Assembly: GCA_037975125.1 (NCBI GenBank)
Contig: CM075853.1
Location: forward strand, 77,070,246 to 77,134,245
Direction of reading: 5' to 3'
Length of the DNA: 64,000 nt
Source of the DNA: Latrodectus hesperus
Lineage: Eukaryota > Arthropoda > Arachnida > Araneae > Theridiidae
The position numbers and the translations under genes were made by a program. Shown piece after piece: positions 1-11,600 of this stretch (positions are counted from its first letter, which is position 1; the number at the start of each line of letters is the position of its first letter). The notes under the pieces are model-generated. The model worked only from the letters and a program-made list of their open reading frames with translations. It was not told where the DNA came from and did no database searches.

Positions 1-2639
1 CCTTCAATTTGTTTTTTCTGCTTATCACGCGAAAACATCTCATTTTTAAACATTTCGTTTTTGGCAGAAATAGTTTAACAATTTTTATCATATAAAATGT
101 GAATGCAATTTTATATAGAAATGATAAGAATCAGCGATTCTCTTTTAAATTAGAATTATCATCGGAGTTATGAACTAAAAACAAAACTAAGAACATTGCA
201 TTATGTAGCAACATACAGAGCAATGTAAACAAGATGTGAGTAATGCGAATATTTCCGAAAGTTTTTGCTCAGCAGGTGGTTGTATCAAATTAAAATAAGA
301 TAACACGAGATTATTTAATATTATTTGAATGCAACGATGCTTATTTAAATATAATATTGATTAATGCATGACACAAAATTGAATATAGCTAATAATGGAG
401 CACTAAAAGTTGATAAATCAACCAGTACGAATTACTAAAGCATGCGTAACCATAAATTCATGTTTGATTAAGCATCTATTTCAATTTTATGACATTTCAC
501 TTGGAGGTAATCAGAGTCGAATTAGAATAAGTGGTATTCATTATAATTTATTCCTGTCGCCATTTAAACATGAAAGAAAGTTTTGGTAGTTACTGTATAC
601 ATGTGTATAGCATTTCTGTATGCTGCTGATACCATTTATCAGACGAATTCTCTTTTGTCAAATGATCAACAACCCATGCACTTGTTTCCATACCTGTTCA
701 ATGGCGTGTTGTGCTGTCAGGCGGTGAACCATAACTTTTTCGTTATTCGATTGCAGATTAGGTTATAAATGATGAATTGCTGTTTATGTTGAAAGACCGA
801 AATAAAAAAAAATGTTGCAGGCGGTAAATGACATGCATTGTCGATATTTCTAAAGATTACTTTATTTATGTGCTGCAATTTTTTTTATTTATAGTTTTAT
901 TCGACATAACAATTTTTATTGGGTTTTTGTTCAAATAGTTAAGAATAAGTAGTTTCCTTAAAATGTATGTTCATGTAAAAAAGACTGATTTTTTATTACA
1001 TATTCTTTGTATTTGGTAATATGATCTTTACATATGATGGCTTATTCGAACGAGATATGTTATTTAAAGAGGATTCCAATCTATAAACCTTCTTACTTGG
1101 TGATAGAATTCGTGAATTGTTGATTTGTGGACCATAACGCTGACTATTGAACATTCAGCACGTCCACATTATTACACTTAATGTCTAAATAGTTTTGCCT
1201 TATAACAAGTTATTTTTGTATAAAGGTTTTGGAATTTCAGTCAGTATTCAATATAACATAGAACGAGATGTTTTATAAGTCTAAAGAAAAACTCATGAGT
1301 TTTATATTGGGGTAAGGTCAAATATCCGGAATTTATAACTTGTAATTTTTTTTTCAGAGTAATTTATACAAGATCATCCTAAAGTTGTTATGTGCGACAT
1401 AAGGAATAATAGAGTGACATCTCACTGTGAATAGCTTAATAGCTATGAGCTGTGAAGATATTCTTCTACAGTTGATCACCTTCTGAGGGACATTTCTGTA
1501 GATGATACATCTTGTGCTCAATTGTTATGGTTGAATCCTAGAAAATTTCCGAGCACCCATCTTGATAGATACGCATGCAGAATAGTCAAAAGCTGTCAGA
1601 AGATAAAATTCTACCTCTTGCATAACACTGCTTTTACCAATAACACCCACCGTGGGAAAACGACATCAACAAAGGGTAGATACTGCATATTCTAAAATGT
1701 TAAGGTTCTTATGGATGTATAATGTTTAAAATATACAAAGAACACATAAGTATTGTGTAAGCATTTTAGAAAAAGGGATTTATTATATGCTTATTTTTAT
1801 TAATGAGTGTAAGCCTTAGCCACATTAGGTAAAGATTCAGAAAAGGTCACAACAGTTACAGACATCAAATAATATTTAAATGTCAAAGCATTTTAATTAA
1901 ACAATTTCTTTTTATTTAATTTTTAAGGGAAATTGTCACGTGCCTCATGTCTAGGATTTTTCCGAAATGCCAAATTATCCTTGATTATGAAAAATAAGAA
2001 GTTGCAGCAGTCTTAGAATTAACTTGAAAAACTAATATTTGAAAGCTATTAAATCAATAAATGAATTTTTTGAAGAAAAATAGAAGAAATTTTTAAAGAT
2101 CAGCATTGTATCTTAATTTTTATTGTGTATGTGTGTATATTTAAGCATTTTTTTCTATAACATTAGTGTTTAATAGAAAATGGTTTCTTCTTTGGGAAAT
2201 GAAATAATTTTTTATTTACGTATGATATAAATCATCACTAATGGAAATATACATTAAGTAATTTTATTATCAAATACTACGTAATTACCTAAAATAATTT
2301 TTAGTACATAAATGTGAAACACTAAATAAAATAATCCGTTTCTCATAGTATCTTTAAAAAATGTTATGTCAACAAAATTATTGAGCTCATTTTCTATTTT
2401 ACGATTTAAAATACGCCTTTTTCATTGACGAATGGGCAATGAAAGTCATCGCTTGTGACAATAAACTAAAAACCTTGATTTTACTTGCATTCCATAAATG
2501 ACCTTTGCGTATTTGGTTTAAAAATGGTATTTTTACCTGTTATCTTCTTATTCTCATTTTTTCCACTTTTTTCCCCGCAACGAAACCAATGTCTGAAATA
2601 GAAAACGCATAAATGTTTTTATCTTTTTTTTCTGTTTTC
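1..2639. other. AT-rich sequence without a recognised gene
   Basis: No open frame here has recognisable motifs or splice support. Short frames such as 583-768 lie in ordinary AT-rich sequence and end without a plausible donor. I see nothing else that I can name. Confidence 0.6.
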
Positions 2640-2938
2640 CTCCCGGAGTGTTTATGTCCTGTTTTTATGATTTTCTTCATAAGTGGAGCTCTATATTCTC
2701 CGAGAAAATGGAAATAGCTCCCTTCCCCTCCCCGAAAACAAACCCACAAAAGGTTACTGCAAAAGAGCCGTTATCTCCCAGCACAAACGAAGCATAAAAA
2801 CGAAATGACAGCACGCTTGCTCCAAAGTAGGGTGTTGTGAAGGGGCTGACACAGAAGGTGAACTGCTGGGGCTTCTGTGCAAAAGCCACATATATTCGTT
2901 GGTCAGATTTTTTGATGCGACATTTTTTGCTGGTTCAG
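2640..2938 (+). promoter_or_regulatory. Possible noncoding first exon or promoter, GC-richer island
   Basis: This stretch is clearly richer in G and C than its surroundings and ends in CAG followed by GTGAGT at 2939-2944, a strong splice donor on the plus strand. The first coding exon of the Draper-like receptor starts just after a splice acceptor at 24291, so that gene needs an upstream untranslated exon. This island is one candidate, which would imply a first intron of about 21 kb containing the LTR element. There is no TATA box or other decisive promoter sign, so the link to the gene is inference. Confidence 0.25.
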
Positions 2939-3164
2939 GTGAGTCAAAACTTGAAATGTTCTAATTTTTTTTTTTTTTTTTTAGTTGCTAACCGAATGAG
3001 TCCTTTTGCTCACTTAGGAATGAGAAATCTTATTCAATTAGGTATCAAGAATACTGCAGGTGGTAAATTTAGGTGTCATTATTGAACGAGGATGCATTAC
3101 CACAAATTTATTATAAACAATAACAGAACTTTTTGTTTAATAAGCAGCGCTCCATCATTTAATT

Positions 3165-3305
3165 CAGCTATTCGTATGTTTGATTCCTATCTTGTTTCAT
3201 GGGTTCTACTTTTGGTTGGAATTCAAGGTTTGAAATTCAATTTAAACTGCAGGTTCTGATCGATTTAGACCTTAGATGCAAAAAGTGACTATAGCACAAG
3301 TGCAA
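3165..3305 (+). repeat. Degenerate tRNA-derived SINE copy
   Basis: The order of blocks matches the better copies at 15277 and 48361: a box-B-like TTTGATTCCTATCTTG, a short spacer, a TTTAAACTGCAGGTTCTGATC block, then a GATGCAAAAAGTGACTA block. It has many substitutions and no clear target duplication. Confidence 0.4.
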
Positions 3306-4012
3306 AAAAGGCATGTTTTTGATTTCGCTTTTTCCATCGAATAAATTTGGTCTCGAATGGCTAAAGATTAAATATTGGTCAACTGTGCACTTTTGTCGAT
3401 AGTGGATATGAAAAGTCTCTGAATCAAGGAATTAATCCTTATCTTTGAATCATAATCTTATAACATTGAACAACAGTAAATTACAATTCACGCTTATTTT
3501 TTATTTTTTTCCTCTAAATTTAATATTAACAGTTTATAAATCCCGTACTGATCATACAAAACTAAATGTCCATAAATAAATAGGAGTGAACAAGTGCAAA
3601 TAAATGTGATAATCAATTTAAAAAAAAATGGAATAAATAAACATGTAAATTTTTATAAGGAACAAAATCTTAAAGCTTCTTTAAAATTATTCTGTACGAT
3701 CAATTTGTAAATTGCTTATTTATGACAGCTTTTTCTTTAGAATTTATAATTTTAATCAGTATAAAGTTCTATGTAAATAATATAAAACTAATATCACTGA
3801 AACATGCATTTTTTATAATAAAATTACGCTATGAAGTTTATGCGAATGTGTGTTCGAATTTCCCCTGATAATTTTCAGAAGCTCTTCTCAAAAATTTGAT
3901 GTCTTGTTCGCTTAACAAATAATGCTCTTAATTAAAAAAATTAGCTCTGTTTTGGTGATTGGTGAAAATTTTAAAGCAAAGAAAATGTGTCAATCTATAC
4001 AAAAATTAAATA

Positions 4013-4017
<5 letters not shown>

Positions 4018-4101
<84 letters not shown>
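4018..4101. repeat. (AT)n microsatellite
   Basis: An uninterrupted alternating AT tract of about 84 bp. Confidence 0.95.
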
Positions 4102-4104
<3 letters not shown>

Positions 4105-4580
4105 GTACTAAAAAAATTTTTTTGTGAGTAATTGTAATTATTTGTGCACAAACTATTAGAATTGTTAACTGGATAGTTAAATGAAATATATTTAGAGATT
4201 TGAACTGCTTAAAAATAAAAGCTCATGTAATTTTTTATTTACGCTCTAAACTTCTGATTATCCTTGTTGATCAAGGTAACTGCACAGAAAACCAGAAAAT
4301 ATAGATAATAGAAAAGCAGATTCATAAGAGCTATACGCGAAGATGGTATGATAAAAGTTTTCTAATTTGAGGTGATGAGTGATTGTATACTTTATTTTCA
4401 ATATTTGGTATTTTTTCGAATAATATTTAAAGTTTATCTTTAAAAGAATTTTCACCCCCCACCCCAATGCAAGGGATTATCTAGATATTGGATAAACTGG
4501 ATTACAACATGATATCCTGCTCTAGATCCGTGTAAAAATACGTAAATATTCTAATAATAATTATATATAAGAATTTACAG

Positions 4581-4602
4581 TGTGTGTGTGTGAGAGAGAG
4601 AG
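4581..4602. repeat. Compound (TG)n(AG)n microsatellite
   Basis: Six TG units run directly into five AG/GA units. Confidence 0.85.
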
Positions 4603-5352
4603 ATCAATTAATGTTTTATTAACATTCTATTCTGGTGTTATTTTAAAAATCAGTATTAAATGAAAGTAATTAATCACGCAGAAAATTCTTGTTCTTGCTT
4701 ATCTTAACAAAATTTTACTGTTGAAAACAATCAATGAAATAATTTTATGGGAATGTTGGCTTTCTCTTAAGGTATTTTTCAATGATTTTGGATTTAGTTT
4801 AAAACATAATTACATAACCTTTTCTATAGTACAATTATTTTGTGAATATTTGACCAATTACAATTTTTATGCTGAAAGTTTTAAAAAATAAATTACTATA
4901 CACAGATCCCAATAATTGATGCTCATTCAATAAACAGTTTATTTAGTGAATATATTTCTGTAATTTTTTAATACTTTTTAAATAAGTTTTATACTATTTT
5001 TTATATTAAAATTTTGCACGTTAAAATTTTGTTGTAAAGTTATTTTCATTGTATTGTTTATCATTTAGGAATGTTAAATCTGAACACACAGACTGGTAAG
5101 AATATTTTAATTCATAATCGAAGGAAGTTAGGTATAGATTATTTAAATCTTCTGATGGCTTTTTGTAAATTCTTGTGTCTACAAAGCAAAAATCTAGCAT
5201 AGAAATTCAGTTTTAAGGATATTCAATTAGGTTTGAAAAAAAAATCATGAAATATTCTCAGCGTTATACATATTTTGATAAGATTTCCTTTTTATCCTAT
5301 TTTAAGCTTTTAAATATGAATCCAGGGTTTTTATAAGCGTCTCCTTTGCCAT

Positions 5353-5535
5353 GTTGCCGAGTTCTCACCAGAACGATTAGCAAATCCTGCGTTCATTTAA
5401 GTGGTCTGGTGTAGATTCCCATTTTGCATTGGGATATTTGTAAGTACCTCGGAATTCATTTCAAATTATAGGTTTTGGTTGACGTGTAGACCTCATGTGA
5501 CAAAAGTGATCGAAGACCGGCGACAAACGAACATA
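5353..5535 (+). repeat. Degenerate tRNA-derived SINE copy
   Basis: It follows the family block order: a box-B-like TAGATTCCCATTTTGCATTG, a GGAATTCATTTCAAATTATAGG block, a GACCTCATGTGACAAAAGTG block and a GCGACAAACGAACA tail. It is heavily diverged. Confidence 0.5.
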
Positions 5536-5805
5536 AATCTGATTCCATATCACTCATAAAAGTCATTGGTATCATTTCTGTCAGTAATACGCTTCTTCGA
5601 ATTAGAAACTACGCTTGAAATTTATTTTAATCACTTGATTTAGAAATGTTATTTTGAAAAAGACACTCGAAAAATAAAAATATTCGAAAGTGATGTGATC
5701 AACGAAACTGAATTAATTTTTTGAGATATGAGCGAAATTGGATTAATAAAGAAATTAGTAATATATAGATACGAAATTAGTTTCAGCGACTAAATTCAGG
5801 GAAAT

Positions 5806-6132
5806 TCAATTGATCTCATCGATGAGTTTCAAACTTTTTGCTTTGAAAAGTTCAACCCATTCAATATAGAAACATGGCAACTGAATACAAAAATCCTTTT
5901 CAGTCATTTCTTCTATATTGAAATTTGTTACATTCTTCAGAAACCTAAGATATATAGACAGCTGTTTCAGAACAGTTGCAGTTGGAGAGATTCCGTTCTG
6001 AGTGACGTCACATGAAGATGACGCAACTTGTTTCCATTCAGCTGTTTGAAGGAAGCGTGATGATGATTCATTCTGTAGAAGCTTGATTAGGGCATAAAAA
6101 CATCTCCCTCTTCGCTCTTGACTTTTAAACAT
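5806..6132 (-). CDS. Uncharacterised 108-residue open reading frame (doubtful)
   Basis: I do not recognise this protein. The frame opens with an ATG at 6132 and runs 108 residues with a mixed, not low-complexity, composition; residues near 50-100 are rich in Leu, Phe and Glu and could form helices. It is more GC-rich than its flanks. About 70 bp upstream of the ATG, in the sense of this strand, are two ETS-type cores (ACTTCCGGT at 6202-6210 and ACTTCCGAG at 6182-6190 on the plus strand), and a perfect cAMP-response-type palindrome TGACGTCA lies at 6003-6010 inside the frame. It could be a first exon, a transposon or retrocopy remnant, or chance. I see no signal peptide, membrane segment or named motif. 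Confidence 0.25.
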   Translation of the reverse strand: MFKSQERRGRCFYALIKLLQNESSSRFLQTAEWKQVASSSCDVTQNGISPTATVLKQLSIYLRFLKNVTNFNIEEMTEKDFCIQLPCFYIEWVELFKAKSLKLIDEIN

Positions 6133-7705
6133 TTTTAACTTTAGTCCTTCCTGCTCGGCAAATTCTCAATGAATGCCCTCCACTTCCGAGGCGATGTACT
6201 GACTTCCGGTTTTATTTCTTTCCTTCCTACGAAGTTGCGGAAATAAGGATTGCTAATAAACAAGTAATCAATTGAAATATGTTTCTGAATTGTCGACAGT
6301 GTCTAGAAGAACAATCAGTGAAGAGTTTTCGGTTACATTTAGAAGAGTATACGTCCTTGATGGATTCATAACTCAACAAATAACGATGAGGATGGACATT
6401 TCGTGGAATCTGCTCGTAGATTCCATAAATATTCAAATTTTTTCGTGTGGATGGTTATAATGAAGTCAAGAGAAACATTTTCACTCTCAATCTGCCTTTA
6501 TTTTATCCACATTCTATTTTACATTTCATGCCTCCAATGGCTATCTTAGGCCACGATTCAGCACATTTTTCGAGCCTCGAACTAAGAGCAAAAAATTGTT
6601 GGAATTTTAGTCTTACAAAATAAATAAATAAAATAATTTATTATTTCTATTTTTTTCCTTTAATTAGCTCATTTTTATTTTTTCAATGAAAAAATAGATT
6701 ACACAAATATTTTTATTTTTTCAACAGATGTTATTCCAATAAAAAATATGTAAAAGTTAAATTAAAATACTTCAATGACTATCCAATGATAATTTATCAT
6801 AATAAATGTATTATGCTTTTGTGCTCCTTGGTAGCTTTCCAATTTTATTTCTCCCAAACCCATTATTAACATGTGTTAAACATGGTAACACACATAGTTC
6901 AAAAAGTCATTTTTATCTTTTGTCGATTACTAACTGCATTGAACGTGTCGTCATACACTTACTTGAAATTGTATGTAAAATGCTGATTACTATTTTAGGA
7001 TTTTGATGATGCATATTATCGAAATGGTCGCATATAAACAAATGCATTTTGACTATGTAATTTTACGCAACAAATAAAATTCTACTGATTCTGCATAATC
7101 AATTTTAATTTCCTTAGTTCTAATATGGCTGAACATTTTTTTTCTTTCATTTGGAACTATGGATCGAAGATGAAAAAAATTACTATCGTTTTATTTTAAT
7201 AGTCGGTGCCTTTTGAAGGATATTGATTTTCGCACTATAAAAATCCAAGAAAAACACTATGTGTGTGCAATTATTCCTGCGTCATTGCTTTTTATGTCTT
7301 TGTTTTTACAACTGTCTCACTGCTCTAGTGGTCCACTTATCTGTATTGAAAGATCAAGAAATACGTATTTAATATTACCTTCAGTATTGATGTTATTTAA
7401 CTTTTAACAATCATGCATAGTTTTTTTTATTTCAGGAGATACTTTAGGAATATGAATAACTTGTATTTAATTGATATTATATAATTAATGTTATCAGGTT
7501 TAATTCAGAATATTTGTAAGATCGCGCTCAAAATTAATATCTAAGAAATGAATGTGTTTCATTAAATACATAATATTGTTACAAATTTATAAATAATGAT
7601 TATATTTGTCTTAAAATATCTCAGACAGATCAGAAATTCTCACATTTTGGGCAAAAATTGCGGTATTTAGACGTGCTGTAGTTTAAAAGCGGATTTCCTA
7701 ATGAT

Positions 7706-7787
7706 TTGGCGACTTGGCGACAGTTGGCGAGATTCTTGGCGACTTGGCGACAGTTGGCGAGATTTTTGGCGACTTGGCGAGAAATCG
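7706..7787 (+). repeat. 30-bp tandem repeat in the U3 of the 5' LTR
   Basis: Two 30-bp units (7706-7735 and 7736-7765) differ at the last base, and a third partial unit follows. Each contains three TTGGCGA-type cores. Repeats of this kind in U3 often bind transcription factors, but no factor is identified here. The same array is in the 3' LTR at 13366-13447. Confidence 0.9.
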
Positions 7788-7896
7788 ATACTTCTGGAAA
7801 CATCCATCACCTAAGCTCTAGGACCAATATTTTTCGAGATAGCCTAGAAGCTTCCAGAACCTTGGCGAAATTGGTAGATTTCTCCGCCAAGTCAGG

Positions 7897-7904
7897 TATA
7901 AATA
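7897..7904 (+). promoter_or_regulatory. TATA box of the 5' LTR promoter
   Basis: TATAAATA occurs about 190 bp downstream of the U3 repeat array. It would place transcription start near 7930. Confidence 0.65.
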
Positions 7905-8185
7905 CCGCAGCCCGACATGGAAGAGAGAGTTTTGTGAAGACAGTCAGTGAGTGAATACGCGCGATTGGTTGTGACTGCTAGTTGTTCTCTGTCTGAGGTA
8001 TTTGAGACCTGTGATTGGAAGCTGTTTCTTATTATATCTGACGAATTGTAGCTGTATAATTGTGACTGTTACAGCGGGAATTTCGTTTATTTAGTGAAGT
8101 TTTTTACGAATAAAAGTCTTGTGTTCATTAAGTGGTCGCTTTATTCAACTCTCAATCAACACGAACCCGTGGAGCTCGGTACAAC

Positions 8186-8203
8186 TGGTGTCAGAAGTGG
8201 GAT
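8186..8203 (+). other. Primer-binding site, tRNA-Leu type
   Basis: TGGTGTCAGAAGTGGGAT begins two bases after the 5' LTR. It is the reverse complement of CCA plus the 3' acceptor and T-arm end of a leucine tRNA whose sequence ends ATCCCACTTCTGACA. From what I know of animal tRNA-Leu, this is a full 18-nt match, so the element is probably primed by tRNA-Leu. Confidence 0.85.
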
Positions 8204-8213
8204 TGAAGAGTTG

Positions 8214-8579
8214 ATGCAGCGTGTCACAAGAAAAATGGATATGGATTTAATGAAAAGTCTTCTCGAAAAATTAGCGGAGCAGATAGCTGAGATGAAAGCT
8301 GGACAAGAAGAGATGAAAGCTAGACAAGAAGAGATGAAAGCTAGACAAGAAGAGATGAAAGCTGGACAAGAAGAGATTAAAACCGAGATGATGAAAGAGA
8401 TAAAATCTGGACAGGAGGAGATGAAAGCTAGACAAGAAGAGATGAAAGCTGGGCAAGAAGAGATGAAAGCTAGACAAGAAGAGATGAAAGCTGGACAAGA
8501 AGAGATTAAAACCGAGATGATGAAAGAGATAAAATCTGGACAGGAGGAACTTAAAAGGAACTTAAGAAGGACATTGTAA
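8214..8579 (+). CDS. Gag N-terminal segment with heptad repeats (frame-broken from pol)
   Basis: The first plausible ATG after the primer-binding site is at 8214; the frame is open further upstream only through a non-ATG start inside the LTR. The product is dominated by a 7-residue repeat of the type EEMKAGQ/EEMKARQ from about 8278 to 8545, which would form a highly charged coiled coil. A block of repeats ending in IKTEMMKEIKSG occurs twice, 129 bp apart. The frame stops at 8577-8579, but the next frame back (-1) carries on the same kind of charged helical sequence from about 8555 into the long Gag-Pol frame. The break therefore splits one original Gag reading frame; see the entry at 8546-8568. 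Confidence 0.7.
   Translation: MQRVTRKMDMDLMKSLLEKLAEQIAEMKAGQEEMKARQEEMKARQEEMKAGQEEIKTEMMKEIKSGQEEMKARQEEMKAGQEEMKARQEEMKAGQEEIKTEMMKEIKSGQEELKRNLRRTL
8546..8568 (+). other. Imperfect 11-bp tandem duplication that shifts the gag frame
   Basis: GGAACTTAAAA (8546-8556) is followed at once by GGAACTTAAGAA (8557-8568). Eleven bases are not a multiple of three, so the extra unit moves the upstream repeat frame out of register with the long Gag-Pol frame. No canonical slippery heptamer in the right frame was found, so a mutation is a simpler reading than programmed frameshifting. Confidence 0.65.
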
Positions 8580-8617
8580 GTGTTAAAGAAGAATTCTCCA
8601 ACATCATTCAGGAGAAG

Positions 8618-11600
8618 ATGAATGCAATGGAAGATAAGGTAACTTCAGTTGAAACTAAAGTTCTGGAGATAGAAGAAAACGTTGAAGAAGCATTAGACAG
8701 TATGAATAAGAAGATTGAACGCTTGGAGAAGCAAATGTCAAACAAACATGAAGAACCCAACGTGGCATTTGTGCCTTCCCTAGCCAATATTAAACTCTCA
8801 ACATTTGATGGGAAATCATCCTGGCAAGTATACAAGACCCAGTTTATGATGGTAGCGGAAGCTAATGGATGGAATCCCCGAGCCCAAGCTTTTCACCTGG
8901 CGGCTTCTTTAAGAGGAGACGCGGCTGACATCCTCGAGACGCTTCCGGAGGAGCAGAGGCACGATTTCCAAGCCCTATCGAGTGCGCTTGAGCTGCGGTT
9001 TGGAGATAAGTGCACTAAAGAATATAGCAGACTACAGTTAAAGTCCCGCTATCAAAAAGCGGGTGAAAGTCTTCAAGAATTGGCTGCCGATATTCAGCGA
9101 CTTTCCCATCTAGCATTTTCGGACTGCCCAGCTGAGACACGTCAAGATCTGGCTCTCCATCACTTCATCGATAGTGTGAGGGATCCGGAGATACAGAAAA
9201 CACTTAGACTCGCCGATGTCAAAGATATTGGATCTGCCCTAGTCTACGCACATAAGATAGAGGCTGCCCAGCAGGCCGCGCGTAAAGACCGGCACTCAAT
9301 CAGAGCCGTCTCTACTACTGATAGGGACTATGATCTCAGAAAGCAAATCGAAGATCTGCGGCGAAAATTCCGTAACTTAGAAATGAGTAAAGGTGGCAGA
9401 AACACGAAAATTCTGTGTTGGACTTGCGGAGCAGTCGGACACGTTCAGAGAGACTGCCCGAAACGAAAAGATGATGGAAATGATCTTCGTCAGAAGCCCC
9501 ATTTCAAATCGTTTCACATTTCTTCCGTAAGTAGCGGCGACAACGGACTTTTCGTTATGGGACATGTCAACGAAGTTCCCTGCAGAATGATAATCGATAC
9601 TGGAGCCAACGTAACTATCATTAGGACAGATTTGGCTCGCAAACTTGGTGACAAACTCATCTGGACGCCGCCCTGCATTACCCTCCAAACTGTGACAGGT
9701 GATAAGATTAAAGTGCATGGAAAAGTCAATCTAAACATTGCATTTGGTAATGCCGTGTACCATCATTTGGCATATGTCGCTGATATAAATGACGAATTTA
9801 TTCTTGGATTGGACTTTCTCAAAGAAAACCATTTCAAGTTAGATTTTAAAAATAATGAACTACACTCATGTTCTGAAGAAATAGCGATTTTTAAGACGAA
9901 ATATTCAGATATTAAAACAGTCCATCATATAACTGCGAAGAGTGAAACAACATTACCACCAAGAACTGAGACAATAGTTTGCGGAGCTCTTTCAGAAGAT
10001 AATAATTTTCATTATGGATTGACTGAATATCCAGATTCCGACAATAGCGTTAAAGGAGTACTAGTGGCTTCTTCCCTCGTCGACCTTTCACGAAATGTAA
10101 TCCCGGTAAGAGTTGCTAATCTAAGCAATAAGGTAAAACTAATAAAAGAAGGAGAAGTGCTGGCGACTTGCACTCCAGTGACCTGTATTAACCGAAATTG
10201 TCAAACCACACTATCTGAGCCTCCTGACACTCTAATTAATGAACTCCTTCAGAATGCAGAGTTAGATGATAAACAAAGGAATGCTGCAAGAAATCTATTA
10301 TTAGAATTCGGAGATCTCTTTTCCAAGAAATCAGATGATGTTGGGCGAACCAAATTGACGCAGCACCGAATCAATACAGGAAATCATCCACCCATTAAAC
10401 AACATCCGAGAAGATTGCCATTCGCTAAGCAGGAAGAGGTGGATAATCTTCTGATGGAAATGCAGCAGAATGACATTATTGAGCCATCAGAGAGTCCTTG
10501 GGCTTCGCCTATTGTTTTAGTTCGGAAGAAAGATGGTTCTACCCGATTCTGCGTTGACTATCGTCGGTTAAACAACATCACTAAAAAAGATAGTTACCCT
10601 CTTCCTAGGATTGACGATACACTTGATGCTTTATCTGGAAAACAATGGTTTTCGACTTTGGATCTCAAGAGTGGTTATTGGCAAGTAGAGATACATCCTG
10701 AGGATCGAGAAAAGACTGCATTCACCACAGGACAAGGACTTTGGCAGTTCAAGGTTATGCCATTTGGGCTTTGCAATGCACCTGCAACGTTTGAGCGCCT
10801 GATGGAGACAGTATTACGAGGACTTTCCTACGAAGCCTGTTTGGTATATTTGGACGATATCATTATTGTAGGGCGCACATTTGAAGACCATTTAAGAAAC
10901 ATCCGAAAGGTGCTGGAAAAATTAAAAATGGCCAACCTGAAGCTGAATCCTTGCAAATGTAATTTATTCCGACGTGAAGTAAGCTATCTGGGACACATTA
11001 TCTCTGCTGAAGGTGTAAGAACAGATCCTGAAAAGATCTCCGCAGTTAAGGACTGGAGTCGTCCAAAAGATGTCCACCAATTAAGAAGTTTTCTTGGACT
11101 ATGCACATATTACAGGAAATTTGTTAAGGGTTTTTCAAGTATTGCCAGACCTCTTCACAAGTTGACAGAAGTTAAACAGAGATTTCTATGGACAGATGAA
11201 TGTGAGAAAGCTTTTAAACAACTGAAGGAGGCGTTGACATCTTCGCCCGTTCTTGCATATCCCCAGCCCGAAAAATTATTCATTTTAGATACGGATGCCA
11301 GCAACGAAAATATCGGAGCTGTTTTGTCGCAAGAAATTGATGATAAAGAATATGTCATTGCTTATTGGAGTAAATGTCTATCGAAACCAGAGCGGAATTA
11401 CTGTACAACCAGGAAGGAATTGCTGGCAATCGTTAAAGCCATAGAACATTTCCACCATTATCTCTATGGAAGAAAGTTCTTGCTCCGGACAGATCACGCA
11501 TCCTTAACCTGGCTTTTAAATTTTAAAAATCCGGAAGGACAGGTAGCCAGATGGATTCAACGACTCCAGGAGTTTGACTTTGAAATACGTCATCGCAAAG

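Larger units (their letters stand above)
2945..7572. other. AT-rich sequence with worn repeats, no recognised gene
   Basis: Apart from two degenerate SINE copies, an (AT)n tract, a GT/GA microsatellite and the uncertain minus-strand frame at 5806-6132 (each listed separately), I see no supported gene in this stretch. Confidence 0.55.
7577..8183 (+). repeat. 5' LTR
   Basis: The repeat begins TGTTAC and ends CGGTACA (a TG...CA border). It contains a TATA box (TATAAATA, 7897-7904), a polyadenylation signal AATAAA (8109-8114), and a 30-bp tandem repeat built from TTGGCGAC (7706-7787). By position, U3 should run to about 7930, R to about 8130, and U5 to the end; these internal borders are inferred. 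Confidence 0.95.

Noticed and set aside
7706..7954. 82-codon open frame repeated exactly at 13366-13614
   Set aside because: It lies inside the two LTRs, begins in the U3 tandem repeat at a non-ATG codon, and covers the TATA box. It is a by-product of the repeat, not a gene.
8271..8498. Minus-strand frame rich in SSFHLFLSS repeats
   Set aside because: It is the complement of the gag heptad repeat and has no independent support.
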